A stretch of 64,000 nucleotides of DNA. Source: Pelodera strongyloides. Its lineage: Eukaryota > Nematoda > Chromadorea > Rhabditida > Rhabditidae. Positions 1 through 9,781 of the stretch are shown here, one piece after another. Under the pieces are notes generated by a model. It did no database searches. It saw nothing but the letters and a program-made list of their open reading frames with translations, and was not told the DNA's origin. Numbering within the stretch: position 1 is the first letter of the stretch; every line of letters begins with the position of its first letter. The DNA is taken from the NCBI GenBank assembly GCA_036852015.1, contig JAANDG010000100.1, positions 268,227 to 332,226 of the forward strand, in the 5' to 3' direction. The position numbers and the translations under genes were made by a program.

Positions 1-145
1 GACGGTTTGGAAGTCTATGGGACGGTTGGGAGGTCCATGGGACGGCTAGATTTTCCCTTGGGACAGTTGTTCCTTTAATGGGACGTTGTTGTCCCATGAG
101 TGGGACGGTTGGCTCCTTTGGGACGCCTAGATTTCCATGAGACGG
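1..145. repeat. Degenerate tandem repeat built on GGGACGGTT
   Basis: The first 145 bases repeat a loose unit of about 25-35 bases, each starting with a variant of GGGACGGTT or GGGACGNC followed by a short T/G-rich spacer. The copies differ too much to give an exact period. The repeat probably extends left of the window. No gene is seen here. Confidence 0.6.
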
Positions 146-159
146 TAATTCTACAATAC

Positions 160-245
160 AATATACAATAGAGCCCGAACGAACTATCATTCCATAACTA
201 ACAATCCTTCTGCTCTACCAGTTGCGCCATTCAGCTACTGGGTCG
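160..245 (-). repeat. tRNA-like remnant (A-box part)
   Basis: On the minus strand this stretch reads like the 5' half of a tRNA: TGGCGCAACTGGTAGAGC matches the A-box/D-arm consensus. No clear B box follows, so it is best read as a decayed tRNA gene or the head of a tRNA-derived SINE, not a working tRNA. Confidence 0.4.
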
Positions 246-469
246 TGAAAGCTAACAGGAATTATATAGTTAATTAGGGACAGAGTGACTGAAGGTTAAA
301 CATTGGATTATGTAGCTTTATTCATGAAGTATTATTTGAGAAATTTCTGAATGAGAAACTTCAGTACTATGTGAGACACAGTAGTGGGCTCTATCTCCTT
401 TTATAATTAACAAAAGATCAATGATTATGTAAACGGCACTGATAGTGTGCCAATCAAAAAAGCTAAATG

Positions 470-570
470 TTGAACGCAAAACGTTCGGCTTTGGCCGAAA
501 CCGAACGCACGACCTCTCGCTCTGTAGCCAAACGCTTTGCCAATGTACTACAAGGCATGTTGTTTTTGTA
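470..570 (-). repeat. tRNA-derived repeat fragment
   Basis: The antisense sequence contains a D-arm-like block and a degenerate B-box-like block. On the plus strand it gives a spurious open frame that reads like the familiar false translation of a tRNA or SINE body. I read it as a SINE fragment and not as a protein gene. Confidence 0.35.
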
Positions 571-589
571 AGTAAAGGTCACCTCAGGC

Positions 590-2390
590 CTCTGGAGGAG
601 TTAGGCGACCGGGAAATAATAAAAAAAAACTATTTTGCAACTTTAAAGCCTTGGAATTTCCAACTTCTCATTAATTAACTTTTACTAGCGTCCTGACAAC
701 CCAAATTCCAATGAGTGCTGAATAAAACACTCGATATTGATATAATATTGTTCAGACAATCTTCATTTTTTTTATTTTAATCTTTTCCGCATTCAATATT
801 TCCCTATTCACCTACACTTCAGCAAAAGCACATGCATTTGTCAAAAGAAAAAGGGGGATCCCAGGCTACCAGCTTGAACATGTGAAAAAATAACCAAATA
901 TAAAAGAATTTATATTATATAGAAGTTGTTTTCCATGGAAAATGCTTTATTTTATAATGTACTGCGCACTGTCCGCGTAAACTATGAGGTATGAGGCAAA
1001 AGGGGCGGGGCTTCGGCTGTGCGCACAAAACTGCGAAGGTGCAATGTTCGAGGCCCCAAAAGTCTAAGAAATCGATATCGGGGAAAGATGCTGTGAGAAA
1101 GAAATATTCTCAGCAACACTTCAGTTATCTAATGCAGAAGTTTGGGCGCAAAATTTTCATTCAGAAGCGCGCTAGGGCCGAAAATGTACCAAAAATTACC
1201 AAAATTAGCATAAAAATCAATAAATCGATAATTAGAAATCAATATTTCAAAATTCTAATGGCTTTGCTAGAATCCCGCCCCCTGATATACTATAATGAAG
1301 ACCAGTTCAAAAGTGTGCCTTTGATGCCCACGAAAATTGAGGAAGGAAGGACAGAAAAAAAAAAAAATCCACATAATACGTCAGTCGTTTTTTTAATAAC
1401 TTCTCTTCAAAATGTTTTTTTCTGGCTGAGTTTTTGCAGGGTTGTAGAGGAACATTAGAAGAGTAGATTTGACAAATTAGAGCTGAGAGGGTTGTAGAGG
1501 AACATTAGAAGAGTAGATTTGACAAATTAGAGCCCATTTGGTCCAGTACTTTTTGTGCTATTAATTAATGAGTGCTCCCAGGTCCGGGAAACCCCCGGAG
1601 AAGAACCAAAAAGGGCTAGGCTGCGCCTAGCCCCAATTACTGAGAGTCGAGATAAACTATAAGATATGAAATTGTAAATCAAGAAGTTATCGACCGAAAA
1701 AGTGGTTTTACAGTACAAAATCAAGCGTCGGTATGCACAGTATCTTATCGAAAAAACTTGCCTTTTGCTTTATAGGGACGTGTATAGCAATAATTAAATT
1801 CAGAAAAGAATATTCCAACAAAGATGAGTTTTCTGATTGTATTGAATTTCATTATAGGAGTTCACTGCTCTTTTTGAAGGTGTTATTTCGGGGGAATGAA
1901 TTTGCCTCGTTTTTAGAGCCAACGTTACTTTTCTTATCTTCACATTTTATTGTGATAACGGAATAAGGTCTATTCGAAAGCAACTTTTGCAATGGAAAAA
2001 TTTCGGTTTAGACAGTCTTATTGTCGTTTTTAAAGCGAATGTCAAGCCTGATTCACAGATATTCTATAACACGCTGTCACAGCTACCGTAGTTTACACAA
2101 TTTCTCTCGCGCTCTCCTCTTTTTCTTTGCTGACTTAAACAAATTTCTCTCGCGCCCTCCTCTTTTTCTTTGCTGTCTAACAGCAAACGGTCCTGCGGCA
2201 GAGAATAGTTCTGATTTTGTCCACACGACTCGAATCCCATACTGAAGGAGTTTTTTGGAGGGGGTTGAAATCGTTTTTCTTCTTACATGAAAGTTTTTGT
2301 TTATTTTTATTTTCACTTTCCTTACCTTCAAAAGGCAAGCGTTTTTCTGAGCCCAACATGCAAAACCGGTTTGACAGTCCCTTTAAGGTG
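590..2390. other. No gene recognised; 50-bp duplication at 1438-1533
   Basis: AT-rich spacer without a convincing exon. A plus-strand frame of 155 codons at 991-1458 lacks splice context, has low-complexity Lys/Ile/Gln composition and ends inside a direct repeat, so it is not called. Bases 1438-1533 hold two near-identical copies of a 50-base unit starting GGGTTGTAGAGG. A short GC-rich hairpin lies at about 1570-1635. Confidence 0.4.
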
Positions 2391-2394
2391 TTAA

Positions 2395-3233
2395 ACGAAT
2401 CAGTTTTGTAAGCTGATTAAGATAAAAGCAAAATTAAGCGTCGGTCACTAAAAATAAAAAAGTTATGATATGGTGAAAATTTTTACATTTGGTCACGACT
2501 CACTGGCAAAGTCCTCGTCTCTCACGGGTTTGAATCCCGTCCAGTACTAACATCGTGCTAACCTGACACGGCGCCGGGAATAATGTTAGGGCACTTCCCT
2601 TGCCTAGCCTTAGGACGGTCATTTCGCACTGTAAGCTATGTATTCCGCTTCCCTGCATTCGACCATTCGACAACAGTCATTCCCTGCTCTCTACGCACAA
2701 CTTCTCTCTACTGGGCCACAAGAACACCGCCCTGGACTGGAGCTACAATGAAGACCCCCGAATTCTGACAAAAAAGGGAACCCGAATTCTGTACGCTCAC
2801 ATCTAAGTGTGATGATCATATATGCCTGAAAAAAGTGGTAAATTTATGTAGAAGGACATATGAGAGGCGGGCCGGGCCCCGCCGCGCAGCGTGTGTGCGG
2901 GCGCTTGCAATGGTTCCTATAATTATACAAGTAATAACAAAAATACTAGTAGTCAAGATAATAGCGCTTCCATACCAGGCGTGGATTTAAAACGCGACTG
3001 AATATGTTAATTCGAATATTCGAAAATTGCATGCTAATATGTCACTGTTTCTTGTTATTTGCAGTGTTGGCTAAAATAGACGATAAATTTTCATTCTATT
3101 CTTGGCCCCGCCCCCTTCTTTTTCATTTTCTGGAGCTAAATTTGAACAATTTCACCTTATCATAACTTTTTTATTTTTAGTGACCAACGCTTAATTTTGC
3201 TTTTATCTTCCTCAGCATGAAAAACTGATTCGA
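2395..3233. mobile_element. TTAA-flanked inverted-repeat element, 839 bp
   Basis: The left end (from 2395) and the reverse complement of the right end (to 3233) match for about 100 bases, starting CGAATCAGTTTT and running through a shared GATAAAAGCAAAATTAAGCG block. Both ends abut TTAA (2391-2394 and 3234-3237), as expected for a target duplication of piggyBac-type transposition. No transposase frame lies inside, so it is non-autonomous. A tRNA-like B box (GGGTTTGAATCCC, about 2526-2538) and GC-rich hairpins lie in its interior. Confidence 0.7.
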
Positions 3234-3416
3234 TTAATACATAGCTTCCCTAACAGTAGTTTTCTTCAAACACATAGTAACAAATGCTTGTGAAGTGATT
3301 TCCCGATCGTCAAACAAGCGTTCAAATTCTTCGACCAATACTGACAGAGTACATAATTTCCCCACATAGTGGATTCATACACACCCACCAATAGCCAAGA
3401 GTTTCAGTAGTATTAA

Positions 3417-3833
3417 AGGGTCAGGCCCATTTCAAATGACCCCTATTTTTGATGATTCCATCTGATTCTCCATGTCAAATATAGTAGGATGCAATATTTT
3501 TCTAATTTTCAAGCGTAAAAATCACACACTATTCAGCAATATACCGTGGGCAGTCATACCCAACTATCTATCGCAGTTGGCACGCCCATTCGCGCTGATT
3601 GGCCAATATCGCAATTGCCACGCCCAATAGAGCATATTGCCCAATTAGCGCGAAGGGGCGTGCCAACTGCGATAAATAGTTGGGCATGGCTGGCAATGGT
3701 AAATTGTAAATTGCGAATATTGCGCGAATTTTGCGCCTGAAAATTAGAAAAATATCGTATTCTACTATATTTGACATAAAGCATCAGATGGAATCATCAA
3801 AAATAGGGGTCATTTGAAATGGGCCTGACACCC
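3417..3833. mobile_element. Palindromic TTAA MITE, family AGGGTCAGG, copy 1
   Basis: A foldback element whose outer arms of about 100 bases are inverted copies of each other (AGGGTCAGGCCCATTT at the left, its complement at the right). TTAA precedes the left end (3413-3416). The right end has decayed (CCTGACACCC in place of CCTGACCCT) and has no TTAA. The inner part is itself an imperfect palindrome with CACGCCC/GGGCGTG blocks. No coding capacity. Confidence 0.75.
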
Positions 3834-4300
3834 AGAACATCATAACCCTTGTCACCCAAACTATGCAAGTCGACGCCGTATATGCATATATCGTGTGCCA
3901 GATAGTATTCAACATTTCGCTTGTTCAAGTATTAACGTTCCAACCGACCCAAATAATTTCAAAAGCAGAAAATGCAAATTATACAAGTTTGTAGCCCCTA
4001 CAAATTCATATACATAAGTAGCCACCAAATACGGACTCGGAACAACGGAACTCGAACAACTACGCTCCACGCGGACACATAGGCTCCAACAAAAAAGCCA
4101 CTAAACCCCGCCCCTTCCCCTACCCCCACACATTTTATTTTCTTGTCAGGGAAGGGAGCACACAACCGAAAAAAAAAAAAAACGAAAAAAAGCAAACATA
4201 ACAATAGATTTGGATTTTTGAGGGCGGGACCTCCATATTCATTGCGTAGCAAAGTTCAAGCCCTCCTCATACGACGAACTCTAAAATAGGTATAATGAGT
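3834..4300. other. Spacer without recognised gene
   Basis: No exon with splice context was found. An 84-codon minus-strand frame (3998-4252) is hydrophobic but crosses poly-A/T runs and lacks flanking splice sites. Confidence 0.3.
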
Positions 4301-4458
4301 AAAAAACAGGAGTGAATGAGACCTCGCTGGAAAAAACCTTGAAAGGGACACGTGCACACGAGAAAAAATTTTCCTCAATTTACTTGCACAAATTGTCCGG
4401 AATTTCAGAAAAATTACTGGGAAAACTGCATTTCTTTACACCTGGAACTCGCAGAGCT

Positions 4459-4587
4459 CATGGGAAACCAAAAACCCCGATATGGCTCCGATCAAGGCCC
4501 TCAAAAAATCCGGCCTTGATAGGGGACATATCGGGGGTTTCGAGAAATAATCGGGGCCATATCGGGGGTTTCGACATTCCTGTGTTC
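4459..4587. repeat. CCCCGAT foldback element, copy 1
   Basis: Starts CATGGGAAACCAAAAACCCC and ends with an inverted version of the same ends, with internal alternation of CCCCGATATGG and its complement. It belongs to the same family as 13050-13280, 20759-21066 and 21230-21555. Confidence 0.6.
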
Positions 4588-4738
4588 CTCGGCAAACTGT
4601 TCGACCATGTACCGTAGAAGAATCATTTTTTTGCGGTTTTAGGGCATAACATTGTTGGAAATACCTTGTTATAATCGAAGGAATGATCTTCATTCGTTTA
4701 ATTATTATGTAGAGAAAGTATGCACATGGACGCATTAA

Positions 4739-5146
4739 AGGGTCAGGCCCATTTCAAGTAACCCCTGTTTTTGATGATTCCATCTGATTCTCCATGTCAA
4801 ATATAGTAGGATACGGCATTTTTCTAATTTTCAAGCGCAGAATCACGCTGTATTCAGCAATTTACCATGGCCAGTCATACCCAACTATATATCGCAGTTG
4901 TCACGCCCCTCCGCGCTAATTGGGCAATATGCTCCATTTGGCGTGGCAATTGCGATATAGGCCAATTAGCGCGAATGGGCGTGACAACGTCGATTGATTG
5001 TTGTGTATGACTGGCCATGGTAAATTGCTGAGAACTGCGTGAATATTGCGACTGGAAATTGGAAAAAAATTCAGCCTACTATATTTGAAACGGAGAATCC
5101 GATGGAGTTATCAAAAATAGGGGTCATTTGAAATGGGCCTGACCCT
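4739..5146. mobile_element. Palindromic TTAA MITE, family AGGGTCAGG, copy 2 (intact)
   Basis: The best-preserved copy: AGGGTCAGGCCC at the left and GGGCCTGACCCT at the right, each abutting TTAA (4735-4738 and 5147-5150). About 100-base terminal arms match copies 1 and 3. No open frame. Length is about 408 bp. Confidence 0.85.
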
Positions 5147-5339
5147 TTAAACAGTGACACGTATGTTGACGTTTCTGAATACGGTACATGGCAGCACAGT
5201 TTGCAGGCGAATAACTCTGCGAGTTCTACGTGTACAGAACTGCGGTCTTTTGTAAATATCTCCCCCAGTTTTAAATAGTATGCAAAAAGGTTTTCGCGGC
5301 CACGTTTTGGTAGCCTGGGAGATTTATCGCAGGAAAATT

Positions 5340-5800
5340 GGGAAACGCTTTTTATTCGTGGGCCTGAGCCTTTAAAGGAAGGCAGTCAGTTCAAATTCAA
5401 CTTTTTCATTCAATTTTTATCAGACGCAAAACGATTTATAAAACAATATGCAGCCATTAAAAAGCCATATAAAAGCGAACTCAGGGAGAGAAATCAATGA
5501 AAATGGGTTTTGGTAAATGACCGTCGCCGGTGCATATAGGCAATTTCCAGGGGTACTTGGAGAGTGAAAGCCTGTACTGTTACACCTGGCGCGTGGTTTA
5601 TCACTGCAGGGTATTTATTATGAAACTCTATACGGGCAATTATAAACTACGGTATACTAGTAAAACTCATACACAGGGATTTCTCTCCCTGAGCTCGTTT
5701 TGCCGTACTTTGGTGCTGGAATCGTAGTTTTCTTCACATATTTGAATATTTAATGAAAAGCGAATAAAAAATACGAATTTGTAGTGACTGCGATCCTTTA
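5340..5800. repeat. Inverted-repeat segment, unclassified
   Basis: A block near 5478 (CTCAGGGAGAGAAATC) recurs in inverse orientation near 5675 (GATTTCTCTCCCTGAG), giving a hairpin of about 220 bases. It is probably another non-autonomous element. No gene is supported. Confidence 0.35.
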
Positions 5801-6113
5801 AGGGCGGCGTTTTGTCGACTGTAATCTGTCGTAGTCTTTCAATTTAGGCACAATGATAAATGACCGCACTTTAAACAGAACCATATGCTAATTCGCACAT
5901 GGGAATTATTTAAGTAAATTTTATGGGCGTTTTTCTGAAAAAAATGTAAAGTCTATGATAATGCCCCTCCCATTTGTGCACTTTTTGTCAGGCCTACTGG
6001 TAACTAGGAACAATACAGCTTTAAAGTGCTGATGATCTACGATCTATTCATTAATTAGCAGAATGCCGAAAATGAGTGATAGACAGACATTGTTTCGGAA
6101 GCATTAAACGTAC

Positions 6114-6370
6114 CAACCTTCTAACGTGGCATTCGAAAAAAGAATGCCCAAAGCTGTAGTCGTGCACATGGTTTGCTTCATGTGAGCGTTCGATGGACGA
6201 GGAATCATAAAATAAGGTGCATTAAGATACGCAAGATAACGCAACTGGGACAAACCGAACTCTGACACACTTATGCTATCCACAGCAGATACTCCGCAGC
6301 CAACGACATAATAATTAATTAATATAATTAAAAGAGCGCAACACCTTGATATGCGATGGATGGAAAACAA
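6114..6370 (-). CDS. Possible secreted-protein exon, unrecognised
   Basis: The minus strand holds an 86-codon open frame with a strongly hydrophobic segment (about residues 10-25, CALLIILINYYVVGC) like a signal peptide, followed by a polar part and a good splice donor (TG|GTACGT) at the 3' side. No ATG heads the frame; an acceptor-like CAAG lies near 6340. Later exons, expected at lower coordinates, were not found. It may be a decayed gene or chance. Confidence 0.22.
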
Positions 6371-6545
6371 AGTAGATGAAATAGATAGTTGAAAATCATT
6401 TCCACCAACAATCCCCAGATATGTACTTCCAAAGAAGTTAGTAAAAGTTTGATCTCGTCAATTGAGTAGCTACGTGTTCCCGTTATCAGCTAACCGAAAG
6501 TTCCACATATAGAAGGTATTATGCCATAATAAATTTTCTGTCGGT

Positions 6546-7300
6546 ATTTCACCCGGGCACTGCGGTAATTACACTCGCGCACTGCGGTACTTGCGCACTA
6601 CGGAACTCGCGCACTACGGAACTCGCGCACTACGGTACTCGCGCACTACGGTACTCGCGCACTGCGGTACTCGCGCGGTGCGGTACTCGCGCACTGCGGT
6701 ACTCGCGCGGTGCGGTACTCGCGCGGTGCGGTACTCGCGCAGTGCGGTACTCGCGCAGTGCGGTACTCGCGCAGTGCGGTACTCGCGCAGTGCGGTACTC
6801 GCGCAGTGCGGTACTCACGCAGTGCGGTACTCACGCACTGCGGTACTCACGCACCACGGTACTCACGCACTACGGTACTCACGCACTACGGTACTCACGC
6901 ACTACGGTACTCACGCACTACGGTACTCACGCACTACGGTACTCACGCACTACGGTACTCACGCACTACGGTACTCACGCACTACGGTACTCACGCATAC
7001 GGTACTCACGCACCACGGTACTCACACACTAAGGTTCTTACGCACTAAGGTTCTTACGTACTAAGGTTCTTACGTACTAAGATTCTTACGCACTAAGGTT
7101 CTTACGCACTACGGTGCGTACGCACTAAGGTATTTACGCACTAAGGCACTAAGGCACTTACACACCAAGGTACTTACACACTAAGGTACTTACACACTAA
7201 GGTACTTACACACTAAGGTACTTACATAATACGGTACTTGCACACTACGATACTAAGGTACTTACACACCAAGGTACTTACACACTACGGTACTCACACA
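6546..7300. repeat. Minisatellite, 16-bp unit GCACTACGGTACTCAC
   Basis: Forty or more tandem copies of a 16-base unit. Copies drift across the array: GCACTGCGGTACTCGC and GCGGTGCGGTACTCGC at the left, GCACTACGGTACTCAC in the middle, and ACACTAAGGTACTTAC at the right. Since 16 is not a multiple of 3, all frames stay open and give long spurious ORFs on both strands; none is a gene. Confidence 0.95.
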
Positions 7301-7526
7301 CCTCTCGCTCCCCCTTCACACACCTCTCTCCATTTCTCCCTATCTTCATCCCAGGTTTTCATCATCAAGGTTACTTCAACTCTTGCCCATGGAAAGAAAC
7401 CACGGAATGTAGACCCTTACATACTACAATTGTTATCAATAATATTTCCGCATATAGCTCTTATTTGATCGAAAACATAAGTATGCGAATTGATTTTTTC
7501 TTTTTTTTGAGTTTGTTTGACATAAA

Positions 7527-7679
7527 CTAATTGACCCACCCGGGTCCCTCTCCTTGCAAGTGTTCCTGGTCCAGGATGTCATGATGCTCCTCGTTGCTCA
7601 CAAACTCGGCATTCAGTTCGTAGGTGTCCTCACCCACATGTTTCGGAAGTTCATTGAAGCCACCGAATTCCTTCGATTC
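7527..7679 (-). CDS. Orphan 3'-terminal coding exon, acidic
   Basis: On the minus strand an acceptor (ATATATTTAG) at 7680 opens a 51-codon frame ending in TAG at 7527-7529. The product is acidic and hydrophilic (starts ESKEFGGFNELP, ends GEGPGWVN) with codon use and GC content typical of the real exons here and unlike the AT-rich flanks. The upstream exons should lie at higher coordinates but are not recognised; LINEs and MITEs begin at about 7.96 kb and may have pushed them away or replaced them. Family unknown. Confidence 0.55.
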   Translation of the reverse strand, partial: ESKEFGGFNELPKHVGEDTYELNAEFVSNEEHHDILDQEHLQGEGPGWVN

Positions 7680-7962
7680 CTAAATATATTGATTAAATAC
7701 CAATAAAGCAAGTTTATGAAAATGTTCGCGTAAACAACGAACTCGGTTCAAGCCCACGTATAGGAATTTGGGCTACATTTTTCAAGACGCTTTCGCAAAA
7801 ACCGTATTTCGCACATTGTTTTTTTCACTTCGTACACAGTATTTGTAGAAGATAATTGTTTGTGGTTCGTGCTGCACACTGCGTTCGTCCCGGGCGAACT
7901 TGGCACTTTTGCCAAAAATTATAATGGACTTAATTTTGAGGCAATACGCGCAAAATTATTAA

Positions 7963-8296
7963 AGGGAATATGTAGGCTCTTTTTGAAGTTAAGCTGTATT
8001 AATAGAATGCGTGTTGCCCATTAAGGAAACAATAACACAAGTTGTCTACAATTACCCACTTGAAAGAAAATGAATTACAAAGTTCGCCTTTTCCATAGTA
8101 AACGCTAATTCGGAACCCTTGCATAAATTTGGGTCCAATTGAATAAATTTCAGTTTAAATCGGCAAATAGCAAGATTCAAGATGCAGCGCATTCCAATTT
8201 CGTATTTACATATTCAGTCGCCTATTTAAATTAACGTCTGGTATGGAAACGCTAGTTTCGCTTTTTTTGCTCATTTTGAGTGCCTACATATTCGCT
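7963..8296. mobile_element. TTAA MITE, family AGGGAATATGTAGGC, copy 1
   Basis: 334 bp with inverted ends AGGGAATATGTAGGC and GCCTACATATTCGCT, flanked by TTAA at 7959-7962 and 8297-8300. The interior is collinear with 11803-12161. No coding capacity. Confidence 0.85.
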
Positions 8297-8700
8297 TTAA
8301 ATCTCTAGAAAACGCTTGGGAATGGATAGCGGAACCGCTTTTTAGGCACATTTTCCCTGAAAAGGTGAAAGTTCGAACTTTGATGAAATATAACGAAAAT
8401 TAGCAAGAAACAGTCGGAAACATACTTGGAGACTTTGCCTAATAGGCATTAGGCGCACCAGGCATAAGATGAACACTGATAAAATCCAAAAACGGACACC
8501 CTTTTAACCAGAATCACATGCTAATTTGCAAATGTTTACTATCTATTTAAGTTTTAAGGTTCCATTTACACGTTTCAAAATTCTTTCCGTGCTATAAACC
8601 AACCTTCGCTATCAACTACCAAACAAAATTACCAGATTGGCGTACAAAAGAGGAATAATTGTAATCGATAAGTTTATTTAGTATTTGTGTAAGAAAGTGT

Positions 8701-9115
8701 AAGAAATGACGCTTTGAAATTAGATTTACTTGTGAATCGTAGAAAAAGAGCAGATGCTAAAATGCTACGAAAAATTTTAGCTGGGAAATGTGGTGCGAGC
8801 TTGCAGAGAATGTTCAAGTTCAGACCCTTTGCTTACTCTTCCCGTAGGGGCAGGAGTAGGATCGTTATTCCCAGAGCAACTAAAATGGTTCGTAGGCATT
8901 CATTTGTACATAGAACTTCTATTATGATTGAGGAAACTCCGCACTTAGCTTCATAGATTTCTGTATAATGTGTCACTTTATTTATTCTTCATTTTTTTTT
9001 TTGTATTTGTGCTACTGTTGACTGTTGCTTTACTCGACAAAACTGTACGTTGCATATATTTTTCTCATGAATTTTATGTGTGCGTAATAAATTATTATTA
9101 TATTATTATTATTTA
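8701..9115 (+). mobile_element. LINE 3' end fragment (CR1/Jockey-like, YADD family)
   Basis: The frame 8714-8956 encodes only the last 80 residues of a LINE ORF2; it matches the C-terminus of the plus-strand element at 22.1-23.6 kb residue for residue over long parts (for example LRKILAGKCG, RRHSF, HRTS). A 3' UTR with GCGTAATAAATTATTATT follows, ending in a short ATT microsatellite. It is 5'-truncated, as usual for LINE insertions. It meets the next element tail to tail. Confidence 0.8.
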
Positions 9116-9781
9116 GTAAATACACCAAAAGGTGTGCATCCGAGGATGAAAGTTAAAAACGAACATACAAACGGAAACAGATGACTGATTTGATTAGCAA
9201 TGAGATTTGACATTCTGCATTTGGAATATTGTTGCAAAGGAAGAAAGCCAGCATTTTTGTTTGAGCAAACCTTGAATCAATCCCTTTAGCAAATAATGTG
9301 GTATTTCCATGTTACCTTAAAAAATGAGCCACATTCACGAACAATGTTTAAGAAATAAGTAGACATACTATCTTATTGGGACCTAGAAATAAATGTTAAA
9401 AACTAGACAACAGAAAGTTAAACCCTAGCACCGTGAATACCCTCCACCCGCAGGAAACCGAATGCGCTACACTGAAATACCACTGAACCGCAAATGGTTG
9501 TTTTTTGAGTGGTTAATCCACTGGGCTTAATTACAAGGTTTTCTAAACTAACCGATAGCTGGGTAACTGGTAACTGAGTAGTTGGCAACTGGGTAATATG
9601 CACTGCGTGTCAATATTGAATACTGCAAATAATCTCTGAGGAAAAAAACGAAAAAGAAACGATACAATTGTCAATAGATTTTAGATATTTTATCCATCGT
9701 CCATGGGCATGTCGTCGATCTTTAATTCATCTAGAACAATATTCATTCTACCGCTGGAAGTTGTATCTGAAGAGAAACAAA

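Larger units (their letters stand above)
4310..5340. repeat. Nested repeat: host repeat split by two foldback elements
   Basis: Blocks at 4345-4460 and 4590-4620 resemble 36690-36830, and 5155-5230 resembles the same region in reverse orientation, so a dispersed host repeat is present twice in the window. Here it is interrupted by a CCCCGAT foldback element (4459-4587) and by a complete TTAA MITE (4739-5146). No gene is visible. Confidence 0.5.

Noticed and set aside
991..1458. A 155-codon plus-strand frame rich in Lys, Ile and Ser
   Set aside because: Low complexity with an A-run and a direct repeat at its end; no signal peptide, domain or splice sites.
6591..7064. Long overlapping frames on both strands, up to 157 codons
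   Set aside because: They come from the 16-bp minisatellite, which stays open in several frames.
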